NCBI GenBank assembly: GCA_964396965.1
Contig: CAYNGD010000007.1
Span: 25,520-89,519, forward strand
Direction of reading: 5' to 3'
From: JABMRW01 sp964396965
GTDB lineage: Bacteria > Chloroflexota > Dehalococcoidia > Dehalococcoidales > BS750m-G39
DNA: 64,000 bases
In this document: piece after piece, positions 7,490 through 15,874 of the stretch
Numbering within the stretch: position 1 is the first letter of the stretch
How the letters are laid out: each line of letters starts with the position of its first letter
The notes under the pieces: generated by a model
Databases searched by the model: none
Seen by the model: the letters and a program-made list of their open reading frames with translations, nothing else
Told to the model about the DNA's origin: nothing
Made by a program: the position numbers and the translations under genes

Positions 7490-9448
7490 CTATTTCTCAG
7501 TGAAGACCCCCCTGATGACTTTCCTATAGCGCTGGTATAGGTAGGCGCTGACCAGGAGAAGTATACCCAGGCCAACGAAGGCACCGATGCGATATCCCAG
7601 TTCCAGCTTGAAAACATCAAAGACGAAGACTTTACCAATAGCTACCACCAGCAGAGACAATGCGCCCAGACGCACGTAGCGCCAGCGTTTTACAATACCG
7701 ATAACTAGTCCGATAACAGCGTAAAATGCCCAGACAGCTGTCAGCGACAGGTGCTGAGCGCTCTTGAGGCCTTCTCTTGCCGGCAGCTCTGCAGCTCTCA
7801 GGGCGCTGGAGAAATAATCCCAGACCTCAAAGCTCAGTAGCCAGATAGTGAAGAAGTTAGCGGCTATCAGAAGAACTGCGGCGCCTGCTTTACTTATCCC
7901 GGATATCCTGCTTCCTCGCAGCAGAAAATAACTGGCCACACAAAGGGCAGCAATACTTACAGCAAAGGCCAGGAAGCGCTCGTTCAGTACCGGCTGAAAG
8001 GTGCGCAAACTGACCGGGGTATCGAAAAAGAACAGGCGTATCACCACCGCGGAAAAAACAAGATAACTGTAGTAGCGGAAGACGGGTATTTTCGCTCTGA
8101 AGGCCAGCCACATCAGCACCGCCCCTTCCGCGGCCCAGGCTACGGTGGTCCAGGCCTTATCGCCCAGCTGAATTGGCAGAGCCACGGTGAGAAAGACCAG
8201 AGCGATGCCCAGAGTAAACAAGCCAAGTCTGGCGCTCTCGGCCAGCCGCTTGAAAGCCAGGTAAGACACGGCACTGTAGAGTACAGCTATCAGGAAGACA
8301 AAGCCCCCCATCCACACCCGATAAACGTCCCACATCAAGCCGAGGCTTATACCAAAGTAAGCGGCGGCATTAATCATCATCAGGGTAAAGTCAAAAGCCT
8401 GAGGAGCACGACGCCAGATGATGTGGAAGACAGTTGTGGCACCGACGAAGATGAGAAAGATTATGGTCATGCCTGTCTCGGCAATGGCAACGTTAATATA
8501 TCTCTCAAACTCACCGTGCCAGACGCCGAAGGCTATCAGTGAGCCGAACAGCGCCAGCAGGGTAAACCAGCGCCAGTTGCGAAAGCTGGATAAGATAAGG
8601 ACACCGATGTCAACTAGAATGACATAGGCCAGCAGCTGAATGGCCTGACCTGTTCCGCTTGGCCCCCTTTCCCCAAAAGCACCCAGAATAAAGGGGGCAA
8701 TGAAGGCACCGAGGATGCCTATTATAGCCAGGGACATGGAATTATAGCCAAGTGCCAGGACTGCCGAGCCAATACTAACCAGAAACAGGAAGACAAAGGC
8801 TACGTAGAAGTGAACTAGGTCATAGATGGCGAAGGAGGCGAAGATAGAGAGGTAAAGGACCGCTATACCACCACCGCTGAGGACCTGGGTTAAGACCGGA
8901 TAGCGTTTTCTCCAGTAATAACCAGTCCCGAGCATAGCCAGGCCGATGATAACGCCCAGAATAACCCGCCCGGTGGGACCGAGCCAATTATTATCAAAGG
9001 CGAATTTGAGGAAAAAGCCTATACCAATGATAAGGGCAAGGACGCCTATCCGCGCCAGCCAGCTGCCGCCCAAAATCTGCTCCCACTCACCCTTCTTGGC
9101 TTTAGGTGGCTTAACCTTAGGCGGCTTGGCTTCAGGTACCGGAGCTTTCTCTACAACTGGTGGGACTATCTCCTGAATTGGCTCTACCCGAACTGGCTCC
9201 GGTGGAGGTGTGGGCACAGCTGCCGCCTCGGGCGGAGGTGTGCTTATCCCCTGCCTGCCCTCCAGGTCCATCAAACGGCCGTTCATTATGATAATCAGGT
9301 CCCGCAGGCGGCGCACCTCTTCCCGAAGTGCCTTTAGTTCCTGAGAGTCTTCAGCTTTAGGCTCCTCAGTTTTCAGCAGGGGAGCACCACAGAATATGCA
9401 GAAGCGGGCGTTTGGCTGGTTATCCCGGTTACACTTGGGACACAGCAT
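7490..9448 (-). CDS. DUF2339 multi-pass membrane protein with N-terminal zinc ribbon
   Basis: About 652 residues from the ATG at 9448, chosen because AAGGAGG sits six bases upstream; a frame extension to 9481 is possible but lacks this. The N-terminus has a CxxC...CxxC zinc ribbon (LCPKCN...FCIFCG), a short coiled-coil-like segment (ELKALREEVRRLRDLI), a proline-rich linker, and then about 20 hydrophobic segments filling the rest, as in DUF2339 proteins. Function unknown. It overlaps the upstream RDD-family gene by 20 bases. Both carry the same zinc-ribbon type, suggesting a shared membrane role. Confidence 0.85.
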   Translation of the reverse strand: MLCPKCNRDNQPNARFCIFCGAPLLKTEEPKAEDSQELKALREEVRRLRDLIIIMNGRLMDLEGRQGISTPPPEAAAVPTPPPEPVRVEPIQEIVPPVVEKAPVPEAKPPKVKPPKAKKGEWEQILGGSWLARIGVLALIIGIGFFLKFAFDNNWLGPTGRVILGVIIGLAMLGTGYYWRKRYPVLTQVLSGGGIAVLYLSIFASFAIYDLVHFYVAFVFLFLVSIGSAVLALGYNSMSLAIIGILGAFIAPFILGAFGERGPSGTGQAIQLLAYVILVDIGVLILSSFRNWRWFTLLALFGSLIAFGVWHGEFERYINVAIAETGMTIIFLIFVGATTVFHIIWRRAPQAFDFTLMMINAAAYFGISLGLMWDVYRVWMGGFVFLIAVLYSAVSYLAFKRLAESARLGLFTLGIALVFLTVALPIQLGDKAWTTVAWAAEGAVLMWLAFRAKIPVFRYYSYLVFSAVVIRLFFFDTPVSLRTFQPVLNERFLAFAVSIAALCVASYFLLRGSRISGISKAGAAVLLIAANFFTIWLLSFEVWDYFSSALRAAELPAREGLKSAQHLSLTAVWAFYAVIGLVIGIVKRWRYVRLGALSLLVVAIGKVFVFDVFKLELGYRIGAFVGLGILLLVSAYLYQRYRKVIRGVFTEK

Positions 9449-10010
9449 GGTTAGCCTCCTTGCTCTCTTTTGCTCTTGCATTTACCACATAGGTGCTGGC
9501 AATCTTGTCATGCCAGCCCTGTTTCTGTTTATCCCAGATGACCCATAGAAATCCCAGGTATATCGCAATGGTGGATAGAATCTTGCCCGGTATCTCCCGC
9601 AGGGCGGCGCGGCCCAACCCGGGCACGGAACCAGTAGCGTTGAACACTTTAATGCCAACCGCCATCTTGCCCAGGGTCTGCCCTTTGAGTCCGGTGAAAA
9701 GCCAATAATAAAGCCAGGGTAGTGCTAAAACAGTAAACAAAATTGATGGAACATGCTCAAAGCTAGCAACTATGAAGGTGATAACCGAAAGCGCCAGATA
9801 ATCTATAATCAGCGCCGCCAAACGTATCCAGAAGCCCATGTATTCAACGGCTGCCCCTGGTGCGGCTGGTTCAACACCCCGTGCTACCGCCGGGGCAGGT
9901 GGCTCAATAGTAGTCGCCAAACTTGAGCCGCAGTTGGCGCAGAAGCGCGCTTCAGGAGGATTATCATACCCACAACTTTTGCACCGCAACGATGCCATAC
10001 CCCCTGACAC
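9429..10010 (-). CDS. RDD-family membrane protein with N-terminal zinc ribbon
   Basis: 193 residues from a GTG; an ATG four codons later (9998) is an alternative. The zinc ribbon LRCKSCGYDN...FCANCGSSL is followed by an alanine/proline linker and an RDD domain: YMGFWIRLAALIIDYLALS, ALPWLYYWLFTGLKGQTLGKMAVGIKVF and REIPGKILSTIAIYLGFLWVIWD. RDD proteins are small membrane proteins of mostly unknown function; some have been linked to ion homeostasis. The gene overlaps the DUF2339 gene and is probably cotranscribed with it. Confidence 0.85.
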   Translation of the reverse strand: MSGGMASLRCKSCGYDNPPEARFCANCGSSLATTIEPPAPAVARGVEPAAPGAAVEYMGFWIRLAALIIDYLALSVITFIVASFEHVPSILFTVLALPWLYYWLFTGLKGQTLGKMAVGIKVFNATGSVPGLGRAALREIPGKILSTIAIYLGFLWVIWDKQKQGWHDKIASTYVVNARAKESKEANHAVSQV

Positions 10011-10088
10011 TCAGTGCTCTAAGAATATGCCTGTTTGCCTAGTTGTCAAATTGGGCGGCCTACCAGGATTATGGTGGCGTTGTGCCAT

Positions 10089-10847
10089 TCAGCCCAAGTA
10101 TTTTGCAAACCAGCCAAAGATCCGGCTGTTTCTGTCCGGTCTGTTATTATTAAGGCCATGGTCTCCTCCGGGATAGACCTTCAACTCAAAAGTCTTCCCC
10201 AGCTCTTCCAGTTTTTCGGCCAGTTTTTTCGCCTGTGTAACATCCACTCTCCAGTCAGCTCCGCCGTGGAGTATCAGCACCGGGATATCTATCTTTTCCG
10301 GCCAGAAGTAGGCGGACCGTTTCTGATACTCTGCTTCTTTTTCTTCTGGAGTTCCCCCAATCAATTCTATACAGACCTGTTTCATCTCCTCTTCACGTTC
10401 ATTGTACATCTGTATCAAGTCAGTGACTCCACCGACTACTGCAGCAGCTTTAATCTTGTCGGTTATTGATATGGCAATATAGGTCATCATGCCACCTCGG
10501 GAATAGCCCAGCATCACTATCTTCTCAGGGGTAACAAACGGCAGGCTTTCGGCCAAAGGTATCAAATTTAGCACATCATCTATGTCGCTACCGCCAAATT
10601 CTTCTCTTCCCTGGCCTCCATCATTCCCTCGATATTGAGAAGCGACAACCACATACCCGTTCGACGAGAGGTAAGGCAAATATATTGATAAGTCGGTGCC
10701 TTCGATTTTACCAAACTCGCGATTCCCGCCGCGATTGTAGATTAGTACTGGATACTCAACATCATTCCCTTTCGGCTTTACCACAAAGCCCACTACCTCC
10801 AATCCGTCACTCAGGTACCCTATTCTATAAGCCTCCACCTTTTCCAT
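10089..10847 (-). CDS. Alpha/beta hydrolase of the prolyl-oligopeptidase (S9) / dienelactone hydrolase type
   Basis: 252 residues from the ATG at 10847. The nucleophile elbow is GYSRGG, the acid region is ILHGGADWRVD and the catalytic histidine is in GGDHGLN, giving a full Ser-Asp-His triad. The region VLIYNRGGNREFGK is the oxyanion side typical of S9C-like esterases/peptidases. The frame stays open and protein-like for 18 codons upstream of the ATG (EPVEIESTY) until a TAG that also ends the preceding CARDB gene. The protein may therefore once have been, or may still be, the C-terminal half of a larger lipoprotein. The substrate is unknown. Confidence 0.85.
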   Translation of the reverse strand: MEKVEAYRIGYLSDGLEVVGFVVKPKGNDVEYPVLIYNRGGNREFGKIEGTDLSIYLPYLSSNGYVVVASQYRGNDGGQGREEFGGSDIDDVLNLIPLAESLPFVTPEKIVMLGYSRGGMMTYIAISITDKIKAAAVVGGVTDLIQMYNEREEEMKQVCIELIGGTPEEKEAEYQKRSAYFWPEKIDIPVLILHGGADWRVDVTQAKKLAEKLEELGKTFELKVYPGGDHGLNNNRPDRNSRIFGWFAKYLG

Positions 10848-10901
10848 ATAAGTGGACTCAATTTCTACTGGTTCGAAAGTGACTATTAACCCATCGGAGT
10901 C

Positions 10902-11369
10902 CTATAGTGAAGCCAAGCTTTGACCCAGGCAGACCTCTCTAATTACTCGAAAGTTTGCCGTTTGGCCGCCAACATCCAAATCGTAAATGCCGGCAGTGCC
11001 CCCTACCAAATCAAAGGTCACCATCTCGCTGGCTCCAGCGCTTATGCGGACATCTTCCTTAGCTTCTTCAATGCCGTTAATCTTTAGCACCGCGGTGTAC
11101 ACCCCATCGGCCTCGCCGATATTGGTGACCCCTGCGCTCACCATGAAAGGTTCTCCCTCGACGACTGCAACCGATGCAATTTCTACAGAGTCAACCTGAA
11201 ACTCTGCTTCTGCCGTCTCTTCGGGTGGGGGTGGCACTACTTCTTCCTCTGGAGGGGACACCTCTTCCTCTGGCGGTGGTAGTGCTGCTTGCTGCTGGCA
11301 GCTGAGTACCAGAGCCACCTGTAGGCAACCAAGCAGGATTATGATAGATAGTAGGACTACTTTCTTCAT
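10902..11369 (-). CDS. CARDB-domain lipoprotein
   Basis: 155 residues. A signal peptide (MKKVVLLSIIILLGC...) carries two possible lipobox cysteines, LLGC and VLSC. A proline/glutamate-rich linker of about 30 residues follows, then a CARDB-like beta-sandwich (VDSVEIASVAVVEGEPFMVS, VTNIGEADGVYTAVLKING, ASEMVTFDLVGGTAGIYDLDV). AGGAGG precedes the ATG. CARDB modules are extracellular adhesion or scaffold domains. The stop is in the same frame as the hydrolase 54 bases downstream, and sequence between the two reads like protein, so an in-frame amber may split one gene. Confidence 0.8.
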   Translation of the reverse strand: MKKVVLLSIIILLGCLQVALVLSCQQQAALPPPEEEVSPPEEEVVPPPPEETAEAEFQVDSVEIASVAVVEGEPFMVSAGVTNIGEADGVYTAVLKINGIEEAKEDVRISAGASEMVTFDLVGGTAGIYDLDVGGQTANFRVIREVCLGQSLASL

Positions 11370-11398
11370 TGGCCAGACCTCCTGGTTTATTTAACAAA

Positions 11399-11440
11399 AA
11401 AAGGCGGCGGCCACTACTATTTAGCAGTCCGCTGCCTTTT
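11399..11440 (-). terminator. Rho-independent terminator-like hairpin in the leader of the CARDB gene
   Basis: AAAAGGCGGCGG (11399-11410) pairs with CCGCTGCCTTTT (11429-11440): 12 base pairs including one G-T. On the minus strand it is followed by a run of seven U residues. It sits about 30 bases upstream of the CARDB start codon. It either ends transcription coming from further right or acts as an attenuator. On the plus strand only four T residues follow. Confidence 0.65.
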
Positions 11441-11520
11441 ACTAACCTACTCAGCGTACAAAATACCGCCTTTTGCTTAGTTTGATATAAAATTACATCA
11501 TTTCACATATGAACATAACA

Positions 11521-11565
11521 TCCTGTGGGTCGCATTCTAAGGGTTCGTTTATGAATTGTCAATAC
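11521..11565 (+). repeat. Dispersed ~46-bp repeat, copy 2
   Basis: Matches 6737-6782: 31 of 36 identical bases in the core 11530-11565, including the exact stretch TTTATGAAT and the end GTCAATAC. Same orientation in both places. No target-site duplication or terminal inverted repeat could be recognised around either copy. Confidence 0.5.
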
Positions 11566-11882
11566 CTCGAATAAAAATGCGTCACCCAGGCGTACAAACG
11601 TAACAATCAGCCCTAGGGAAATAGAATACAAGCCATTTTGTGTCACCCTCACAGAAAGACGACCTAGCCCAAAATCGAGGCTAAAGTGGGCGGTAGAGGA
11701 CATGATTCGGTATCTGGATCCAAGCTAGTATACAGATAGTAACCCCAATCACAAGCAGTATTACACCCAATATATGTAAAACTAGGGCAAATGAGTTTAT
11801 TTTCAGTAGTAATTAGCTGGATATATGGTCATTCCGGTCTCGATTGCCAACACAAAACACTATCAACTATAACCTGGTAATA

Positions 11883-11925
11883 TTGACATCTCATACAAGG
11901 TATGATATATCAAGGTACGATATAA
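11883..11925 (+). promoter_or_regulatory. Promoter with overlapping operator repeats upstream of the DUF169 operon
   Basis: TTGACA (11883-11888), 17-base spacer, then TATATC (11906-11911). The spacer holds a perfect inverted repeat TCATAC-AAG-GTATGA (11891-11905). A tandem near-repeat of 15 bases follows (11896-11910 and 11911-11925, two mismatches), beginning CAAGGTA. This layout suggests a repressor site overlapping the promoter. The transcript would have a leader of about 170 bases before the gene at 12090. Confidence 0.45.
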
Positions 11926-12089
11926 CTCGTAGTCCCCGAAGAAGCCACACTTAAATCGTGAATACGTTTTAAAAGGGAGGTGAATTTGATATTCTGATCT
12001 AGTTGATTCGTGTAACCCCGATATATTTATTTATTTGCTGTAGCTAATTTCAGAGGAGCAAAGGTTAAAAATATTTTACGGAGTTTATT

Positions 12090-12845
12090 ATGAAAAAATT
12101 GACGCAGGACCTTTCCATCTTCAACAAATTCAAGTTTAAGTATCCACCTGTAGGTGTCAGTTTCCTAGTTTCTAAACCAAAAGGAATAGAGCCGCTAGAT
12201 AAAAGCATGCCTTTCTGTCAAATGATTAGAGAAGCACAGGAAAGAGGAAAGCCTTTTTATTTCACTAAAGAGAATGAGGACTGCTTCGGAGCAATGGTAC
12301 TGGGAATGATGGATATGCCGCCATTCGCCGAGGCCGGACTGCTGGGAGCGGGATTTGAAATATTTCAGGATGCGCGGGCTAACAGGAGACTTTATCAAGA
12401 CCTCCCTAAATTACCGAAAGGTACGGTTAACTACGTCGTTCTGGCCCCGTTAGACAAACTGACATTCGAGCCGGACCTCTTAATCATTATGGCTACTACC
12501 AAGCAGGCAGAGATTGTGCTGCGGGCGATGTCCTATTCGACCGGCGAGCTGTGGGAATCCAAGAAAACAGGTGTACTGGGATGTGCCTGGCTTTACGTCT
12601 ATCCCTATCTAAGCGGCAAGGTCAACTACTTTCCTACCGGCATGTCCTTCGGTATGATAGCGCACGAGGTATTCCCGGAGGGATGGATATTGATATCCAT
12701 CCCCTATGACTGGATACCGACTATAGTACAGAACCTGAAGGAAATGAAATGGGAACTACCGTCATACACAGATGGTAGGGAAAAATTTCTGAAAAGAAAA
12801 GGAAGAGTGATGGCAGAAGCTGTCAAAGAAACCCAGAATCCCTAA
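12090..12845 (+). CDS. DUF169-family protein
   Basis: 251 residues, soluble. It matches the DUF169 family by its overall pattern: PPVGVSFLVSKPKGIEPL, MPFCQMIREAQERGKPFYFT, the cysteine-containing ENEDCFGAMVLGM, and the late glycine-rich VNYFPTGMSFGMIAHEVFPEGWILISIPYDW. Conserved cysteines near residues 43, 69 and 169 could bind a metal or cofactor. DUF169 proteins are common in anaerobes and have no established function. It is followed after 23 bases by an Fe-S protein gene and then by a binding protein gene, probably one transcription unit. Confidence 0.85.
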   Translation: MKKLTQDLSIFNKFKFKYPPVGVSFLVSKPKGIEPLDKSMPFCQMIREAQERGKPFYFTKENEDCFGAMVLGMMDMPPFAEAGLLGAGFEIFQDARANRRLYQDLPKLPKGTVNYVVLAPLDKLTFEPDLLIIMATTKQAEIVLRAMSYSTGELWESKKTGVLGCAWLYVYPYLSGKVNYFPTGMSFGMIAHEVFPEGWILISIPYDWIPTIVQNLKEMKWELPSYTDGREKFLKRKGRVMAEAVKETQNP

Positions 12846-12868
12846 ATTTGGCAGAAAGGAGACGAACA

Positions 12869-14161
12869 GTGTCCGAGAGAAAGTACCCCTCACTCGAGGA
12901 AAGTTATAACGACGTCGTCCGTCGGGCGATAGAGGAATGTATTCTCTGCGGTGACTGTGTGAGTGATTGCCTGAGTTTTCCGTTTACTGAGCTAAAGGAT
13001 AAAGACCCGACGGATATTATAGAAAAGATGATTGATTTCTTAAAAGAAGGGACTTTATCGGAAGAAGTCTACCTCAAGGCTTTCGGCTGTGCCGGATGTG
13101 GCTACTGTTCCGATATTTGCCCTCAGGGAATTGACCCCCTGCTGCTCCATGAAGCCATCAAGATTGAGTTGCTTAAACATGGGGAAAAGCCGCCCGAAGC
13201 GATGAACTTCGTTGTTCCCGGCCAGAGGATGAGCCTATATGAAATTCTGGCGGCTCTTCAGACCAAGCCTGCCGAGGTTAGGTGGTTAAAAAGAATACCC
13301 CCCAAGCCGAAAAAGACGGAAAATGTGGTGTTTCTGGGGTGTTCTCCTCAGACGCTCCCGCATAACATATTCGCCTTCTTAGATATCCTTGAAAGAATGG
13401 GGGTTGATTCGGTTACCCTGGGGGGAGGGGAACTCTGCTGCGGCACCATTTTTTGCCCTGCGGGCGGTAAGGTCAAAGAGTCAGAGGAGAAGGCACGGGA
13501 GTTAGTCGCGGCACTTAAAGCCTTTTCTCCGAAGAAGATTATCCTTGTCTGTACCGGTTGTTATCGTCAGTTTACCGAGTTCTTTCCCAGCTTTCTCGAG
13601 CTGGATTTTGAGGTCCAATTCTATACCCAGTTCCTGAACGAAAACCTGGGGAAGATAAAGTTTGTCAAACCCCTGGGTAAAACGGTAACCCTCCATGAGT
13701 CCTGCATGACTCGGCGCACCAAAGCCACTGAACCGGCAATAAAGCTACTCAAGGCTATTCCGGGGTTGAAGCTGCTGGAAAGGGAAAATAAGGAGGAAGA
13801 CCTCTGCTGCGGGGGACTGGCCAACATGACCAATCCTCCGCTGGGTCAGAAGTTGGGGCAAATTATGGTGGAAGAGACCATAAAAATCGGCGCTGACTAT
13901 ATTGCCAATACCTGTCCATTCTGCGCCCTGGCTTTCTATCCGTACCTGAGGCGATATTCATTCAAGGTGAAGGACATTAGCTCCATAATTAACGAGTCCA
14001 TGGGAGGCAAGGAGTACGAGGATAAATTAGAGAAATACTGGCGGTGTAAAAGCGTTGACGAGCTAATAGAAAAATCGAGGGATAACTTTGAGGCCAATGG
14101 CTACAAGGAAGAGGAAATGAGGCACGTACTGCCTCTTCTTTTCGGCTTTGCTGGCCCGTAA
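12869..14161 (+). CDS. Heterodisulfide-reductase-like (CCG-domain) Fe-S oxidoreductase
   Basis: 430 residues from the GTG at 12869, picked because AGAAAGGAG lies seven bases upstream; a TTG at 12848 is in frame but unlikely. The N-terminus has two 4Fe-4S motifs, CILCGDCVSDC and CAGCGYCSDIC. Two cysteine-rich CCG domains follow: GGGELCCGTIFCP with VCTGCYRQF, and LHESCMTRR with DLCCGGLAN and NTCPFCALAF. This is the HdrD/GlpC/LutA-like arrangement, used to move electrons between Fe-S centres and disulfide or quinone partners. With DUF169 and a periplasmic binding protein as neighbours, its substrate is unknown. Confidence 0.88.
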   Translation: MSERKYPSLEESYNDVVRRAIEECILCGDCVSDCLSFPFTELKDKDPTDIIEKMIDFLKEGTLSEEVYLKAFGCAGCGYCSDICPQGIDPLLLHEAIKIELLKHGEKPPEAMNFVVPGQRMSLYEILAALQTKPAEVRWLKRIPPKPKKTENVVFLGCSPQTLPHNIFAFLDILERMGVDSVTLGGGELCCGTIFCPAGGKVKESEEKARELVAALKAFSPKKIILVCTGCYRQFTEFFPSFLELDFEVQFYTQFLNENLGKIKFVKPLGKTVTLHESCMTRRTKATEPAIKLLKAIPGLKLLERENKEEDLCCGGLANMTNPPLGQKLGQIMVEETIKIGADYIANTCPFCALAFYPYLRRYSFKVKDISSIINESMGGKEYEDKLEKYWRCKSVDELIEKSRDNFEANGYKEEEMRHVLPLLFGFAGP

Positions 14162-14353
14162 AGAAGACACGATAGGCTTTAATTAATTTACGGCTGACTT
14201 GGCATGACTTGGCCAACGCTCATATCCTGTTCGGGGAGGAAGTCTATTAATATCAACCAAACAATATTTATTTCATGAATACACTGTTTAAGGAGGGACT
14301 ATGTAAGGAAAGCAAACTGGATAACTGGGAATCTTACCAAAGGAGGAAAAATA

Positions 14354-15700
14354 GTGAAAAGGCCTCTTATCTTGTTGATAGCTGCGCTGGCCGGCGTTCT
14401 AATCGCCAGCGGTTGCCCTAAACCGACATCTGAAATCCCCACGGAAATTCGGATAGGCGATACTGTATCCTATACGGGGGCTTACGCATCTTTCGGCCTT
14501 GGTTCATTTGGGGTGCAAGCGGCTGTTGATGATATCAACGCACAGGGTGGAATATACGTAAAGGAGTATGATAAGAAAATACCTGTCAGATGGATAACCG
14601 TCGATTGCGAAAGCGACCCGCTCAAGGTAGCGCCTCTTACCGAAGACCTGATTCTCCGCGATAAGGTGCAATTTCTTGGGATGCATCTGGAGGTGCCAAC
14701 TATACGCCAGGGTACGGCTATGATGGCTGAAAAGTACAAGATACCAGCCGTTTTTGGAGTGGGCCCTCTTGAATCCTGGATGGAAATTAAGAAATCAGCT
14801 AATGCGGAGTGGAAATATAGCTGGGTGTTTGGTTTTGATATGGGCACCCCGTTTCCAGCGGGAGATTTTCGGGAAGGCAACCCGGGATACCAGTTCGTAC
14901 CGACAATTTTCGGCGCGCTGCAATCTGCTACTGCCCAGACCAACAAGAAAATGGCTTGTTTTGCCCTGGATGATGCCGACGGCAGAGCTTGGTACACGGT
15001 ATTTACCGGGCTTTCAATACAGCAAGGTTATGACTGTTACCGTGCCGCAGACCAATTTGGCATATATCCTGGGGGGACTACCGATTTCTCGCCCCTAATA
15101 GAGGAGTGGAAGAACGCAGGCTGCGATATACTCTGGGGTAACTGCCCCGGGCCTGATTTTGGGATAATTTTGAGACAATGTAAAGCGCAAGGCTTTGAGC
15201 CTAAGGTAGTTTTCGCTACCAGGGCGGCAGACTACTATGCTGATATAACAGCTTGGGGCGGAGATTTGCCGAACGGCGTCTATATGGAAAGCTGGTTTGT
15301 CCGAAATCCAAAAACTATAAATGACCCCGGCATTGGTGATACAACCACTGAATCGCTGGCGGAAAGATGGTATCAAAAGACAGGACAGCTGTATGAGGGA
15401 AGCGGCATAGGCTGGGAATATATGGGAGCACAAATACTATTTAACGCCATTGAAAAAGCCGGCACGCTTGACGCAGACGCAGTCAATAAGGCTTTAAGTG
15501 AAACCGACTTCATGTCAATGGATGGGGGACGTGTCGTTTTTAGTAATTTTGATGGTACCCATTTTCACGCGTGGCCGGTTGCCGTGGGACAGTGGCAAAA
15601 GACTGATAATCCATGGGTATGGGAACCGAAGACAGTCTTTTCCTTAAACGACGTCTATGTGCCAACGGCTGAACAGATATTCCCCAAGCCTTGGGACTAA
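14354..15700 (+). CDS. Branched-chain amino-acid-type ABC transporter substrate-binding lipoprotein
   Basis: 448 residues from a GTG with AGGAGG eight bases upstream. The signal peptide ends in the lipobox IASGC (Cys 21), so it is an anchored extracytoplasmic lipoprotein. The rest has the type-I periplasmic binding fold of LivK-like proteins: IRIGDTVSYTGAYASFGLG, AVDDINAQGGI, GTAMMAEKYKIPAVFG, TDFSPLIEEWKNAGCDILW, and WEYMGAQILFNAIEKAGTLD. No permease or ATPase genes accompany it, so it may serve a transporter elsewhere or act as a sensor. Ligands of this family include amino acids, amides, urea and aromatic acids. Confidence 0.88.
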   Translation: MKRPLILLIAALAGVLIASGCPKPTSEIPTEIRIGDTVSYTGAYASFGLGSFGVQAAVDDINAQGGIYVKEYDKKIPVRWITVDCESDPLKVAPLTEDLILRDKVQFLGMHLEVPTIRQGTAMMAEKYKIPAVFGVGPLESWMEIKKSANAEWKYSWVFGFDMGTPFPAGDFREGNPGYQFVPTIFGALQSATAQTNKKMACFALDDADGRAWYTVFTGLSIQQGYDCYRAADQFGIYPGGTTDFSPLIEEWKNAGCDILWGNCPGPDFGIILRQCKAQGFEPKVVFATRAADYYADITAWGGDLPNGVYMESWFVRNPKTINDPGIGDTTTESLAERWYQKTGQLYEGSGIGWEYMGAQILFNAIEKAGTLDADAVNKALSETDFMSMDGGRVVFSNFDGTHFHAWPVAVGQWQKTDNPWVWEPKTVFSLNDVYVPTAEQIFPKPWD

Positions 15701-15715
15701 GCCAGATATGAGTAG

Positions 15716-15756
15716 ATCAAGCAGGGTTTGGGTGACATACCCAAACCCTGCTTGAT
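15716..15756 (+). terminator. Perfect 17-bp hairpin after the binding-protein gene
   Basis: Bases 15716-15732 and 15740-15756 are perfect reverse complements (17 bp) separated by a seven-base loop, TGACATA. It begins 15 bases after the stop codon. No run of T residues follows in either direction, so it may be a Rho-independent-like end or a 3' stabilising stem, and it could protect both converging transcripts. Confidence 0.65.
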
Positions 15757-15874
15757 GCAATCGAAAGCGCCACCGGCAAGAACTACAATCAGAGCCACTG
15801 CCAGACCTACATAGGGTATCAGAACCGAGGTCTTATTTATTGGGTAGACCGTACCGCCCACCACAGTTGCCAGA

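Larger units (their letters stand above)
11441..12089. other. Intergenic region with dispersed repeat and operator/promoter cluster
   Basis: About 650 AT-rich bases between divergent genes. It contains copy 2 of the dispersed repeat (11521-11565) and a promoter with overlapping inverted and tandem repeats (11883-11925). No convincing gene was found in the remainder. Confidence 0.5.

Noticed and set aside
11503..11703. A 66-residue open frame on the minus strand in the AT-rich gap
   Set aside because: No recognisable motif, no ribosome-binding site, and it covers the dispersed repeat.
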